Assembly: GCA_965262365.1 (NCBI GenBank)
Contig: OZ253541.1
Location: 5,270,001-5,334,000, forward strand
DNA length: 64,000 bases
Direction of reading: 5' to 3'
From: UBA6522 sp965262365
GTDB taxonomy: Bacteria > Pseudomonadota > Gammaproteobacteria > Steroidobacterales > Rariloculaceae
Every line of letters begins with the position of its first letter. The stretch's first letter is position 1. A program made the translations under genes and the position numbers. Below the pieces are notes generated by a model. The model did no database searches, was not told the origin of the DNA, and saw only the letters and a program-made list of their open reading frames with translations. Below are positions 42,245-51,855 of the stretch, in pieces.

Positions 42245-43192
42245 TTACCCGAATTGTGCTCTTTCCTGCGTGCCGGCGGCAAACGCTTCCACTTCGTCCA
42301 TCAACTTGACCATCTTCTCGCAACGGTCGATCCCTTCCTGCCCGAGTTCGCTGAATTTCGTCAGCGGCTCGCGCACGTCACCTACCGGGTAGCCGGCCGC
42401 TGCCGCGAGCGCCTTGGAATAGCATTGGTGGCCGTACAGCGGATGCCCTTCGGCGATCGTGTCGTTGATGTGATCTGCAAGCAGTTGAATGTGCGTTGCG
42501 TCCTCGATGCGGCCGGCAACAAGCAGGTCCCACATCCGCGACGTCGAATAGGGGATGTAATTGCCGAAGGGATTGACGTAGCCCACGGCACCCAGGAGAA
42601 AGCTTTCCACAGGTCGCTCTCCGGCGAATACGTTCATTACGCCGTCGGTTTCTTCGACGATGTCGAACACGCGGCCGACATCCATGCTGGCCTCCTTGAT
42701 GTAGCGGACGTTCTCAAAGGCCCGGGTCAGGCGACCGACGAGTTTCGCCGAAATGTCCACGTGGGAGGTGAAGGGGTTGTTGTACAGCATGATCGGGATC
42801 GACACGGCTTCGCAAATCGCCCGGTAGTAGTTGAAGATCTCGTCCTCCGTGGGCGTGTAGTAATACGGCGGCAGGATCATCAGGCCATCGGCGCCGAGTT
42901 CTTCGGCTTCCCGGCTGTATCGAACGGCATTGGGTGTATGCGCATTCATCGACCCGACCAGAACATCCATGCGGTCGCCGGCGTACTCGACCGTTGCGGC
43001 TACGAGTTCCCGCCGTTCGTCGTCGGTGATCGTAAGGAATTCGCCCGTCGTTCCAAGGACGATGATCCCGGGAACGCCGCAGGCGACTTGCCAGTCCAGA
43101 AACTTCATCCACGACTCCGTGCAGATCGCGCGTCCGTCCTCCGTGAACGGCGTTACGGAAACGGTATAACTACCGCGGAACTGTTTTGACAT
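42245..43192 (-). CDS. Dihydrodipicolinate synthase/N-acetylneuraminate lyase-family protein
   Basis: 315 aa. Schiff-base Lys166 is in YIKEAS and the catalytic Tyr137 in LYNNPF. The GTTGEF motif is complete. The family covers aldolases, dehydratases and deaminases such as the pyrroline-hydroxycarboxylate deaminase of hydroxyproline breakdown. A biosynthetic dapA role is unlikely given the catabolic context. It pairs with the flavin oxidoreductase downstream and is divergent from a D-amino-acid-oxidase-like gene. Confidence 0.85.
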   Translation of the reverse strand: MSKQFRGSYTVSVTPFTEDGRAICTESWMKFLDWQVACGVPGIIVLGTTGEFLTITDDERRELVAATVEYAGDRMDVLVGSMNAHTPNAVRYSREAEELGADGLMILPPYYYTPTEDEIFNYYRAICEAVSIPIMLYNNPFTSHVDISAKLVGRLTRAFENVRYIKEASMDVGRVFDIVEETDGVMNVFAGERPVESFLLGAVGYVNPFGNYIPYSTSRMWDLLVAGRIEDATHIQLLADHINDTIAEGHPLYGHQCYSKALAAAAGYPVGDVREPLTKFSELGQEGIDRCEKMVKLMDEVEAFAAGTQERAQFG

Positions 43193-43214
43193 GGGTGGTC
43201 TCCGATGATCGATT

Positions 43215-43238
43215 CAGGGGTATTCCGACATTCCCCTG
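43215..43238. promoter_or_regulatory. CAGGGG-N12-CCCCTG dyad in the divergent gap
   Basis: Inside the 124-bp gap between the DHDPS-family gene (minus) and the FAD oxidoreductase (plus), a perfect 6-bp dyad with a 12-bp centre could be an operator shared by both promoters. A second weaker dyad (GTGCGC ... GCGCAC) follows. There is no direct proof of function. Confidence 0.3.
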
Positions 43239-43316
43239 TGAGTGCGCGCTATGCGCCCATAAGTTAACATGGCGCACAAATCGTAGTCGCGTTTTCCGCC
43301 ATTCCGGGGTCGCAGT

Positions 43317-44444
43317 TTGTCGGACGTCATCGTCATAGGCGGCGGAATCGCCGGGTGCTCGACCGCCTACTTCCTCGCTTCGGACAGTGCAGATGTAACG
43401 CTTCTGGAGCAGTTCGAGCTGGGAACGCTCGCTTCCGGCGCGAATGCCGGCAGCCTCCATGCACAGATTCAACCGGAGCCCTTCGCGGAGTTCGGAATGT
43501 CCTGGGCCCGCCGGTTCCTGCCGGCACTGCCATTCTTCGCGCATTCGATGGCGATGTGGCGGGGGTTCGGGTCTGTATTCGGGACCGATCTGGAGGTCTC
43601 GCAGCCGGGCGGCCTGGTACTGGCCACGACAGACCAAAGCATGCGTCTCATGGAGGCCAAGGCCCGACTCGAACGAGACGCGGGACTCGACACGCAGCTA
43701 TGGACCGCAGAAGAAGTTCGGCGGCGCGCACCGTACGTCTCCCGGCGGGTCATTGGCGGCGCTTACTGTCCGATGGAGGGCCAGGCCAATCCGTTGACTG
43801 CCACGGTGGCTATCGGCCGTGCGGCGCAAGCGCTGGGCGCAACCGTCCTGACCGGACACAGGGTCGTTGCAATCAGCCGGAGCCGTACCGGTCTGGAGGT
43901 GACCACCAACCGGGGCTCGTATCGTGCTGAATATGTCGTCAACGCGGCCGGAAACGATGCTGCGCGCATCGCCGGTCTGCTCGGCGGGCACCTCGACATG
44001 CAGTCCCATCCGATTCAGCTGAGTGTCACCGAGCCCGTCGCACCTGTAATCGATCATCTGCTGTATTCCGCCAGCGACCTGTTGACGCTCAAGCAGACCC
44101 GCAAGGGGACGGTTCTGATCGGGGGTGGATGGCCTGCCGAGATCGATGACCGGCGCCGCCCGCGCGTCGCGGGACAGTCGCTGCTGAACAACCTGCGCGT
44201 GGCGGTGGACGCGGTGCCGGCCGTCGCCTCGGCACGAATCGTCAGGACATGGGCAGCGGAGGTCAACGGAAACGACAGTTGGCTACCGGTGATCGGCGAG
44301 ATGCCCGGCGCCGGCGGTTTCTACGTCAATTGCGTGCCGTGGATGGGGTTCAGCGGAGCGCCGGCGGCCGCAAGAATTGTCGCAAGTCTCGTTCAGGGTC
44401 GCGAACCGCCGGTGAATTACGACCTTTCCGCGTTCCGACCCTGA
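43317..44444 (+). CDS. FAD-dependent amino/imino acid oxidoreductase (DAO family)
   Basis: 375 aa from a TTG at 43317 (no better start is in frame). It has the Rossmann motif IGGGIAGCSTAYFLA at the N-terminus, then the ANAGSLHAQIQPE stretch, VVNAAGNDAARIA and a C-terminal flavin-binding end FYVNCVPWMGFSGAPAAARI (20). It resembles glycine oxidase, D-amino acid dehydrogenase and the HcnC/LhpB type of beta subunit. It probably oxidises an amino or imino acid. Divergent from the DHDPS-family gene and adjacent to an amino-acid importer, it fits an amino-acid oxidation path. Confidence 0.85.
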   Translation: MSDVIVIGGGIAGCSTAYFLASDSADVTLLEQFELGTLASGANAGSLHAQIQPEPFAEFGMSWARRFLPALPFFAHSMAMWRGFGSVFGTDLEVSQPGGLVLATTDQSMRLMEAKARLERDAGLDTQLWTAEEVRRRAPYVSRRVIGGAYCPMEGQANPLTATVAIGRAAQALGATVLTGHRVVAISRSRTGLEVTTNRGSYRAEYVVNAAGNDAARIAGLLGGHLDMQSHPIQLSVTEPVAPVIDHLLYSASDLLTLKQTRKGTVLIGGGWPAEIDDRRRPRVAGQSLLNNLRVAVDAVPAVASARIVRTWAAEVNGNDSWLPVIGEMPGAGGFYVNCVPWMGFSGAPAAARIVASLVQGREPPVNYDLSAFRP

Positions 44445-44462
44445 GCGTTGCCCGCTGCCGGA

Positions 44463-45200
44463 TCAATGTTTGAGTATCTTGGATACGAAATCCCGGGTGC
44501 GCGTTTTCGTCGGTGAATCGAAGATTCGTGCCGGGGACCCGCATTCGACAATCCTTCCTTCGTCCATCATTGCGATTCGTGTCGAGACCTCCCGGACGAA
44601 GGCCATTTCGTGCGACACGATCAACATCGTGATGCCTTCGCTGGTCAGGGCGCGAATCGTATCGAGTACCTCGTTGACCCGTTCGGGGTCGAGAGCCGAA
44701 GTCACCTCGTCGAGCAGAAGGATGTCAGGGTTCGTGGCCAGCGCGCGGGCGATGGCAACCCGTTGCTGCTGGCCGCCGGACAATTCGTCCGGGTAGGCGT
44801 CCTTCTTCTCCGCCATGCCGACCTGTTCCAGCAGTAACATGGCGTCTTTCTCTGCTTCGGCCCTTGGGCGTTTCTTTATCTTGATCGGCGCGACGGTCAC
44901 GTTTCGAAGCACTGTCATGTTCTGGAACAGGTTGTACTGCTGGAACACGATCGACATTCGGTCACGAACCGTCTTCACGCTCTTGCGGTTACGGTAGTCG
45001 ACTGTCTCACCGGCGATACTGACTTCACCTGCGGTCGGCGGGGTCAGCCCGACAAGTACTCTCAGCAACGTGCTCTTGCCCGAGCCGGACGGGCCGATTA
45101 GGCTCACGACCTCGCCCTTGTCGGCATCCAGGGAAACGTCTCTCAGTACCCTGGTTGAGCCGTATGCACTCGACAGGCCTCTGATCTCAAGATGCTTCAA
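44463..45200 (-). CDS. Polar-amino-acid ABC transporter ATP-binding protein
   Basis: 245 aa from a TTG at 45200, overlapping the permease stop by 14 bp; the longer frame upstream is antiparallel nonsense. Walker A GPSGSGKST lies at 36-44, with signature LSGGQQQR, Walker B ILLLDEV and VSHEMAFV. The length and motifs are those of GlnQ/HisP-type ATPases. It is the last gene of the five-gene SDR-importer operon. The stop is 18 bp from the convergent FAD oxidoreductase stop. Confidence 0.88.
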   Translation of the reverse strand: MKHLEIRGLSSAYGSTRVLRDVSLDADKGEVVSLIGPSGSGKSTLLRVLVGLTPPTAGEVSIAGETVDYRNRKSVKTVRDRMSIVFQQYNLFQNMTVLRNVTVAPIKIKKRPRAEAEKDAMLLLEQVGMAEKKDAYPDELSGGQQQRVAIARALATNPDILLLDEVTSALDPERVNEVLDTIRALTSEGITMLIVSHEMAFVREVSTRIAMMDEGRIVECGSPARIFDSPTKTRTRDFVSKILKH

Positions 45201-45867
45201 GACGTTTTTCCAGGCGAATGGCAAGTCGGCTGAGGGGATAGGACATCGCAAAATAGCACACCAGGACGACACCGAACCCCAGTACCGGGGAAAACCCCCG
45301 GTTCACCAGCATTTCACCGGCGAAAGTCATTTCTATGACACCGAGCTGCGATGCCAGCGAGGTGTCCTTGATGAACATGACGACAAATGCGGCCGCCGGC
45401 GGCAGAATGACTTTCCACGACTGCGGCAGGATGACCATGAACAGGGTTTGCAGCCCGGTCAGGTTCAGGGCTGTCGCTCCTTCAATCTGCTGCATCGGCA
45501 CGGACTCCAGTCCCGAACGAATGATTTCCGACAGAAATGCCGTCGACAGCAGGCAGACGGACACGGTGGCGATCCCGAACAACGAGGTTCCGGGCATCAG
45601 GGGTTCGATCACGAACAGGACAATGAACAGGATCACGAGGAATGGAATGCGGCGAAAGGTCTCGACATAGGCGATACCCAGCAACCGGGGCAGGAACAGG
45701 ATCGGCAGTGTGGAGTGGCGCAGCACCGCGATCAGAAAACCGAATGTGAAGCCCACGGAACAGCCCACGAACGTCATTCCCAGGGTGCGGCCTGCGGCCT
45801 GCAGGATGAAGACGATATTGTGGTAGCCGAAGAAAAGCGGGATTTGTTCAGCGATCTGTTCCAGCAT
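45187..45867 (-). CDS. Polar-amino-acid ABC transporter permease (second)
   Basis: 226 aa with four to five membrane segments and the HisM/GlnP-type EAA loop (SGLESVPMQQIEGATALNLT, 20 shown). The ATG at 45867 shares its last base with the preceding permease stop (TGATG), so translation is coupled. The pair forms the inner-membrane channel of the importer. Confidence 0.87.
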   Translation of the reverse strand: MLEQIAEQIPLFFGYHNIVFILQAAGRTLGMTFVGCSVGFTFGFLIAVLRHSTLPILFLPRLLGIAYVETFRRIPFLVILFIVLFVIEPLMPGTSLFGIATVSVCLLSTAFLSEIIRSGLESVPMQQIEGATALNLTGLQTLFMVILPQSWKVILPPAAAFVVMFIKDTSLASQLGVIEMTFAGEMLVNRGFSPVLGFGVVLVCYFAMSYPLSRLAIRLEKRLEAS

Positions 45868-46541
45868 CAGAACACCTTTGCCCGGACCCGGAACGCCACT
45901 CGCCCGACCAGCGCCAGCGAAGCACTGGCCAGCACGGTCACGACGACATAAATGACCGCAACCACCAGGAACGTCTCTATGGTGCGCAGGTTGGCGGTGC
46001 TGATGTTGATCGCCCGTCCCGTCAACTCTTCCACGCCGAAGAGCGCGGCCATCGAACTACCGAGTACCAGCCAGATGAAGAAGTTCGAAAGAGGCGCATA
46101 AATGGTTCTGGCAATGTGGGGAAGCATTACGTTGACCACGATCTGCAGCAGCGACATACCCAGTGCCGTTGCCGCATCGATTTCGGACCGGCGTACGGAA
46201 ATGACGCCGGCTCTGAGGATCTCCGTCAGGTAGGCGCCGGCATTGAGCGTCAGACCGATCAGCACCGCGGTCATGGAACTGAGCAGAATGCCGGCGTCCG
46301 GCAAGGCGTAGTACAGCAGGAAAATCTGTACCAGCGCAGGTGTGTTGGTAAAGAAGGTCACGTACGAGGAAGCCACACGGCGGCTGAAGCGACCGCCATG
46401 GACTTTGGCGACTGCGCCGAATACACCAATGAACGCGCCGCACCAGAAGGTGATGAACGCGATTTGCAGTGTTATCAGTGCTCCACCGAGCAGGTAGGGC
46501 AGCTCCCTGAATACCACCGAGAACTGAAACGTGTAATCCAT
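45867..46541 (-). CDS. Polar-amino-acid ABC transporter permease (first)
   Basis: 224 aa, HisQ/GlnP type. The EAA loop is RAGVISVRRSEIDAATALGM, with hydrophobic segments at GGALITLQIAFITFW and FFIWLVLGSSMAALFG. It lies 51 bp after the binding-protein gene and is coupled to the second permease through TGATG. Confidence 0.87.
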   Translation of the reverse strand: MDYTFQFSVVFRELPYLLGGALITLQIAFITFWCGAFIGVFGAVAKVHGGRFSRRVASSYVTFFTNTPALVQIFLLYYALPDAGILLSSMTAVLIGLTLNAGAYLTEILRAGVISVRRSEIDAATALGMSLLQIVVNVMLPHIARTIYAPLSNFFIWLVLGSSMAALFGVEELTGRAINISTANLRTIETFLVVAVIYVVVTVLASASLALVGRVAFRVRAKVF

Positions 46542-46592
46542 TGTGCGGGAGCCGGCAATCTCACCCGGTTTTCAGTTCAGGTACAACTTGTT

Positions 46593-47393
46593 TCAAAAGT
46601 AAGGATCTGGTTCGATCGGCACGGCCATCGGTGCCCCGTACCACTTGATCCAGTGTTCATTGATGAAACCCGCTGAATGCAGGTCGAACAGGAGAATGTT
46701 CAGGAAGTCGCGAAGCTCGTTGCTGCCTTTGCCGACGCCAATGCCGCACCAGGCCACGAAGATGGGATCGTTCAGCACGCGCCAGTTCACGTTGCGGTAG
46801 TTCTCGGTAAGCCTGATGAAGAAGTCCACGTTCTCGACCAGGGCGTCGGCGCGGCCCTGAGCGATGGCGCGGATCGTGTCGGCGTTGCCGTCAACCAGCA
46901 GGACCGAGGGATTGGGCAGCCGGTCCCTGAGCAGTTCCACCGACAGGTTGCCCCTCATGTTGACCAGCGTGATGTCCTCCCTGTCGAGTTCCTGCCAGCT
47001 GGAAATATTGATCTCGTCCGTGGTGATGACCCCCATGGATTCGGAATGCAGGGGAACAGTATAGCTGATGACCTTGGCCCGCTCGGGTGTCCGGGTCAAG
47101 GCCCCGAGTGCGATATCGATACGGTTGGAAACCAGGAAGGGCACACGTTGCGCCGTCTCGGTGGTTACAAACTCGGCATCGACGCCAATGGCTTCGGCAA
47201 TCCTGTTGCCGATGTCGATATCGAACCCCTCCAGCTGGTTCGTCAGACCGAAGGAACTCATCGGCGGAAAGTTGGGGTTGACCCCGATTCGAATGGTTCC
47301 GTCGCTGATGATCTCGTCCAGGGAGCGGGCACTGCCGGATGCCGCGAATCCGACCATGATGAGAGCAGTGAACAGAAAGATTCCGCGTCGCAT
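46593..47393 (-). CDS. Amino-acid-type ABC transporter substrate-binding protein
   Basis: 266 aa from the ATG at 47393, with GGAGG 7 nt upstream. It has a signal peptide (MRRGIFLFTALIMVGFAASG). The SBP_bac_3 fold shows TIRIGVNPNFPPMSSF, EGFDIDIGNRIAEAIG, DIALGALTRTPERAKVISYT (20) and the hinge GNADTIRAIAQGRADALV. The acidic FDID and Arg ERAKV positions are typical for binding the alpha-amino and carboxyl groups of an amino acid. The side-chain specificity is not readable. Confidence 0.88.
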   Translation of the reverse strand: MRRGIFLFTALIMVGFAASGSARSLDEIISDGTIRIGVNPNFPPMSSFGLTNQLEGFDIDIGNRIAEAIGVDAEFVTTETAQRVPFLVSNRIDIALGALTRTPERAKVISYTVPLHSESMGVITTDEINISSWQELDREDITLVNMRGNLSVELLRDRLPNPSVLLVDGNADTIRAIAQGRADALVENVDFFIRLTENYRNVNWRVLNDPIFVAWCGIGVGKGSNELRDFLNILLFDLHSAGFINEHWIKWYGAPMAVPIEPDPYF

Positions 47394-47443
47394 GTGTTGA
47401 CCTCCGGTTTTCGCGGCTATGCCGATAGTTACATCGAAGATTC

Positions 47444-48211
47444 TCATCGTATGTAACTGGCGCCGTTTACGTCCAGCGTCGCCCCCGACAGGTGTCGTAC
47501 CTGGCCTGAAGACAGGTAGGCGGCAAGTTCGGCGATTTCCTTCGGCGGGACCCATTCCTTCATCGCCAGCGATTCCGTGATTGCCGATTCCCCGCCCTGG
47601 GTTGCTGCAAACTGCTCCGATAGCCTGGTGCGCACGACCCCGGGCGCGATGACGTAGGCAAGGATTCCCTCGTGGGCGTACGCTCGGGCGACGGTCTGCG
47701 TGGCATTATGAATCGCCGCCTTCGATGCACCATAGGCGATGTTGTCGGGATTGGTCACGCCCTTTTGGGCTGTCCAGCTGGAAATCGTGACGATAACTCC
47801 ACCACCACGTTCGGTGAAGTGTTCGACGGCGCGCCGAATCAGCCGCGCCGGTGCGAGCACGTTTATGTGCAGTGTTCGCTGCCACGTTTCATCCCACGCT
47901 GTGAGCGGCTCGCCGAAACCACCTTGCCACAGCATCACGGCGGCATTGTTGATGACTACGTCAACGCGGTCACGCCAACTCGACGCCGCATCCCAGAGCG
48001 CTTCCACGTCGTCGAGTCTCGAGAAGTCGGCCTGCACCAGGAGCTTCCTGGCGTTGTCGATGCCGCGGCAGGCATTGCTCACGCCGCTGCGGTCGCTTCG
48101 ATAGTGGGCTATGACGTGGGCCCCGGCGTCGCCGAGCGTCCGCACGATCTCGGCGCCGATACCTTTCGATGCCCCCGTCACAAGTATCGTCTTTCCCGAA
48201 AGGTCGTACAC
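47444..48211 (-). CDS. SDR-family oxidoreductase leading the amino-acid importer operon
   Basis: 255 aa from the GTG at 48211, with GAGG 6 nt upstream; the ATG at 48253 has no ribosome site. The motif TGASKGIG lies at 12-19 (TILVTG start), followed by INNAAVM, Ser in TISSW, and Tyr160 and Lys164 (YGASK). It ends SGATLDVNGASYI. It is a dehydrogenase or reductase of unknown substrate. It lies 50 bp before the binding protein gene, so it may act on the imported compound. Confidence 0.86.
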   Translation of the reverse strand: MYDLSGKTILVTGASKGIGAEIVRTLGDAGAHVIAHYRSDRSGVSNACRGIDNARKLLVQADFSRLDDVEALWDAASSWRDRVDVVINNAAVMLWQGGFGEPLTAWDETWQRTLHINVLAPARLIRRAVEHFTERGGGVIVTISSWTAQKGVTNPDNIAYGASKAAIHNATQTVARAYAHEGILAYVIAPGVVRTRLSEQFAATQGGESAITESLAMKEWVPPKEIAELAAYLSSGQVRHLSGATLDVNGASYIR

Positions 48212-48584
48212 GCACAGCCTCTTTTTGTGGCCAACGGTTCCAGCACCGGCCATTGACCGACACCCGGATCGCTCGATGCATTATCCGGACCGGCCGTAGG
48301 AATGCGAACAATTGTGTGCAATGTGCGTCGAAAATTGCAAATGTTCCAATTGAACCGCCCCCTGTGAGGAACGGGTTGCGGCCCCATGGCGAGGGCCTTC
48401 CCGTGTTGTACGCAAACTCTGTCGTGCATCCATCCGCGCACGCTGCCCACCAGACCGTATTTTCCGGCCAGAAATTGCGTCAAAACTACAACATGGGAAG
48501 CGGCTGGCGGTGCTGGCGGCGATCATGGCGGTGGAGGCACAGCCGCCGTGAAGCGCCTCGAGCAGCGCTTCGCCAGGCTGAGGC
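48212..48584. other. 373-bp non-coding gap upstream of the SDR-importer operon
   Basis: No open frame here has coding character. The part around 48300-48355 is AT-rich with repeated ATTG/CAAT words (ACAATTGTGTGCAATGTGCG region) and probably holds the promoter of the minus-strand operon. I see no convincing -35/-10 pair, riboswitch or terminator. Confidence 0.4.
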
Positions 48585-49544
48585 TCAGAGCCTGACGGCG
48601 CGAATGAGTTGTCCGACGGAGTTGCCCGCGGCGCCCACGTCGAACGAGGAAATCACGGCATCTGACCAGGGTTCCGCGCCCAGAGTCTGCTCCACTCGTG
48701 CGAGACGACGCCTGGAGAGGCATGCTGACTGCAAATCCCGGACCCGCTGCCGTTCGCCACGCAGGCGTTTGAGGTTTTCATTGAGCCAATGCTCGACGTC
48801 GGCGGGGCGGTACTTTTGAAATTGATTGGCCGTCTCAAGGATGCCGCCACAGAGTTGGTGTACCAGCGTGGCAGGAGGTTCGGCAGCGCAGTGTGATTCT
48901 GCCATGCGCAGGGCCTCGGTGAGTTCGCGCGTCGCGCGACTCACTTTGCGCTTGCGAACACGGGCCTTGACGTATGCTTGCATCGCGGCAAAGGGACCTT
49001 CCGAGGCCAACAACAGGTCGATATCCAGCAGTTTGGCAGGGGCTTGGGCAACCACGATGCTGCCGGCGCCGTGCGCCAGCCAGTGCAGTTGTCCGCCCGG
49101 TTCCAGCACGCGCGCGGCCTCGCTCAAGGCGAGTTCGAGATCCGCATATTCGAGACCGTATTGCGAGACCACCACGTCGAAGCTGCCATCGGCAAACGGC
49201 AATGACTCCGCCGCCGTTTTACCGATGAATCGCGCTGCCGCCAGATCGAGACGGTGCTCCGGCAGGAAGCGGGCCGGATCGATATCCGCAAGATCGATGC
49301 CAGTCAGCGTCAACTCGCGTCCTGCCGCCCGCGCGGCTCTCGCGCCCCAGACCAGCAGCACGCCGTTGCCGGTAGCGATATCCAGCACGCGGTTTCCCGC
49401 GGGGAACTGCGCAAAAAACCCGCTCCAGTGCGTTTCGATAGCAGCGGCGGAATTCGGGTTGTCGGGTACGCACGCAGCCAGGCGATTCTCACGCCAGTAA
49501 CGTCGCCAACCCCAGTTGGACGCATGCTTAGCTGAATGCGCCAT
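48585..49544 (-). CDS. Class I SAM-dependent methyltransferase (full-length paralogue)
   Basis: 319 aa. The SAM site is VLDIATGNGVLLVWG, the acidic strand TGIDLADIDP, then SFDVVVSQYGLEYADLELAL (20). The C-terminal helical region of about 110 residues (LRMAESHC ... VGQLIRAVRL) is missing from the shorter paralogue at 21516. The substrate is unknown. It is alone between the importer operon and the quinoprotein gene; the ribosome site is weak. Confidence 0.75.
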   Translation of the reverse strand: MAHSAKHASNWGWRRYWRENRLAACVPDNPNSAAAIETHWSGFFAQFPAGNRVLDIATGNGVLLVWGARAARAAGRELTLTGIDLADIDPARFLPEHRLDLAAARFIGKTAAESLPFADGSFDVVVSQYGLEYADLELALSEAARVLEPGGQLHWLAHGAGSIVVAQAPAKLLDIDLLLASEGPFAAMQAYVKARVRKRKVSRATRELTEALRMAESHCAAEPPATLVHQLCGGILETANQFQKYRPADVEHWLNENLKRLRGERQRVRDLQSACLSRRRLARVEQTLGAEPWSDAVISSFDVGAAGNSVGQLIRAVRL

Positions 49545-49685
49545 CGCCGTAACGTGCCATGGAAACGCCCCGGTACTTCGAGACTACGCCACGAGGTTGG
49601 CGGCCATCAAGGCCATGACCGCGGGATCGAATCAACCCCGGTTCCGCTTCCCGGGGACTGTGGCACGAGCGTCGCTCAAGAACAC

Positions 49686-51809
49686 TTAATGTACCGGCAA
49701 CGCAAATACGAACAGCGCCGGGCTGTCGCGCGGCGGATTCAGCTCGGTGTGGATGGACAGGGCGCGGCGTTCGGGCGATGCCGTGCCGCCACCGACGGCG
49801 ACCGCGATGTACTGGCGCCCGCCGACCGCGTAGGACACGGTGCTGCCCGAGACCGGCGCGCTGACGATCGTCTGCCAGAGCACTTCGCCCGTACTGTCGT
49901 CCAGCGCCGTGAAGCGCCGATCGATGTCGCCGGTGAACAGCAGGCCACCCGCCGTCGATACGGCCGTGCCGAGTACCGCGGCACGCTGCTCGTGCCGCCA
50001 GGCCTGGCGTCCGGTGGAGATGTCGACGGCGTCGATGCGCCCAACCGGGTACGGGTCGCCGGTCACCGCCGGGTCTTCGACGATCAGCCAGCTAGTCGCA
50101 TAGCCATCCTCGGCCGTGGGCGTATCGGTGTAGCCGGTCTGCAGGTGGCACAGGTTCTGTTGCGGCTGGTACATCAGGCCGGTGCGCGGGCTGTACGACC
50201 CCGCCGGCCAGTTTTTGCCGCCGCCGAGCGACGGGCAGACCAGGATCTCCTCGAACGGGCCGACGACCATATCTTCGTCTATGTGCACCTCGCCGCTGCC
50301 GTCGATGGAGGCGATGACGTTCTGGTGCAGCGTTTCCCGGGCCCAGAGGAATTCGCCGGTTTCCCGGTCGAGCGTATAGACGATACCCGTCTTGCCGGGA
50401 ATACCCGTCACCACGCGCCGGAGCTCGCCGGGCGTAATACGGGGATTGATCCACGGCACTTCGGCGGGGTCCGGCGCCACGGCCACGTCGACCAGGTAGC
50501 GTTCGAAAACATGGTCCAGGTCCCAGTTGTCGCGCGGCAGGTGCTGGTAGTACCAGACCAGGTCGCCGGTGGAAGGATCCGTCGCCAGGGTGCTGTTGGA
50601 ATACAACACATCGTGCCCCGTGGTGCCGCGCAGTCGTTCCAGCGACGGCTGCGGTACCGAGGTGCCCCAATACAGGAGCCCGAGTTCCGGATCGTAGCTC
50701 GGTACGCCGGCCCAGCTTCCCACATGCCAGCGCCGCTCGTCGGGCAGGTCGCCCCAGCTTTCGTCTCCCGGTTCGCCGGGTCTGGGGATGGTCCGCCTAT
50801 GCCACAGCTCGTGGCCGGTTTCCGGGTCGTGCCCCGCCAGGTAACAGCTTTCGGGGCCGCCGCGCGCCGAACAGGAACGGCCGCTGACGACGATGCCCGC
50901 GGCCACCATCGGGCCACCCATGTGTCCGATTCCGGCATCGCCGCCCGGTTCCTCGGTCTCCCAAAGGAGTGCGCCGGTGCGCGCATCGAGTGCAATGAGA
51001 TGGCGGTCGTCCGTCAGGTGAAACAGGCGGTGCCCGTAAATCGCCAGGTTGCGGCGGTTGCGCGATCGGCTGTCGTCCTCGCGCTGGCGCCGGTATTCCC
51101 AGATCAGGCGGCCGGTTGTCGCATCGAGCGCCTGGATGACGTCGCCCGGGTATTGCACGTACAAGGTGCCCGCAACTACCAGCGGCGTGGTGTACTGGCC
51201 GCCCGGCTCACCCGCGCGGGACCAGGCCAGGCGCAGTTCGTCCACGTTGTCCCGGTTCACCTGGTCGAGCGGGCTGTGGGCCCAGCCGTCATAGGTGCGG
51301 CGAAACATCAGCCAGTCGCCGTCGGGCGGATCTTCGAGCATGGCCGTGGTGACCGGCTTGAAATCCTCGACCGTGCCCTGTGCCAGGAGCTGCAGGTCGA
51401 CTCTCTCGATCTCCGGCCAGCTCAGGCTGCGGGTCCAGGCGACCAGGGCGACGAGGTCGTCGCCCCGAACCTGCGCGTACGCTGGCATTGAGAAGCCGCC
51501 GTGCTGGATGATGTTGGCGAAGTCCATGTCTGAACGTAACGCCATGAAAGCCGGGTCCCGCAGGTCCGGCGGCGTCATCTCGGGGCCCTGCCCGGGCACC
51601 GCAATGGCGGCGCCGTCGCGGTCATGGCAGGCAATGCAGAAAGACTCGTAAATCGCCTTGCCGCGCTCCAGCATCGGGGCGGTCACAAGGATCGTCGGTG
51701 GCGCGGGACCGTCGCGTTGCGGCCGTCCGTCCTCTTCATCCGCCAGTGCCGGCCCGGTCGCCAACAGGGTCGCGAGCAACGGCAACAACCGGCGCGGAGA
51801 AGGCCTCAC
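49686..51809 (-). CDS. Quinohaemoprotein (PQQ) dehydrogenase with N-terminal cytochrome c domain
   Basis: 707 aa from the GTG at 51809, which gives a signal peptide (PSPRRLLPLLATLLATGPALA); the TTG at 51836 is less likely. It has a cytochrome c domain first (CIACH near residue 60, MPAY axial Met region), then an eight-bladed PQQ propeller with repeated LDATTGRLIWEYRR-type blades and the WDLDH motif. Known quinohaemoproteins carry the haem domain at the C-terminus (type II alcohol dehydrogenase), so this order is reversed. It oxidises an alcohol or sugar in the periplasm and passes electrons to cytochromes. It lies 46 bp after a DUF885 gene in the same operon. Confidence 0.85.
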   Translation of the reverse strand: MRPSPRRLLPLLATLLATGPALADEEDGRPQRDGPAPPTILVTAPMLERGKAIYESFCIACHDRDGAAIAVPGQGPEMTPPDLRDPAFMALRSDMDFANIIQHGGFSMPAYAQVRGDDLVALVAWTRSLSWPEIERVDLQLLAQGTVEDFKPVTTAMLEDPPDGDWLMFRRTYDGWAHSPLDQVNRDNVDELRLAWSRAGEPGGQYTTPLVVAGTLYVQYPGDVIQALDATTGRLIWEYRRQREDDSRSRNRRNLAIYGHRLFHLTDDRHLIALDARTGALLWETEEPGGDAGIGHMGGPMVAAGIVVSGRSCSARGGPESCYLAGHDPETGHELWHRRTIPRPGEPGDESWGDLPDERRWHVGSWAGVPSYDPELGLLYWGTSVPQPSLERLRGTTGHDVLYSNSTLATDPSTGDLVWYYQHLPRDNWDLDHVFERYLVDVAVAPDPAEVPWINPRITPGELRRVVTGIPGKTGIVYTLDRETGEFLWARETLHQNVIASIDGSGEVHIDEDMVVGPFEEILVCPSLGGGKNWPAGSYSPRTGLMYQPQQNLCHLQTGYTDTPTAEDGYATSWLIVEDPAVTGDPYPVGRIDAVDISTGRQAWRHEQRAAVLGTAVSTAGGLLFTGDIDRRFTALDDSTGEVLWQTIVSAPVSGSTVSYAVGGRQYIAVAVGGGTASPERRALSIHTELNPPRDSPALFVFALPVH

Positions 51810-51855
51810 CAACCGAACGCCTCTTCGGGTGCGCAATGATCAGGTTGAAGGAGCA

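Noticed and set aside
49536..51491. Plus-strand open frame of 651 codons
   Set aside because: Antisense to the PQQ dehydrogenase; composition is Arg/Gly/Val-rich with no domain.
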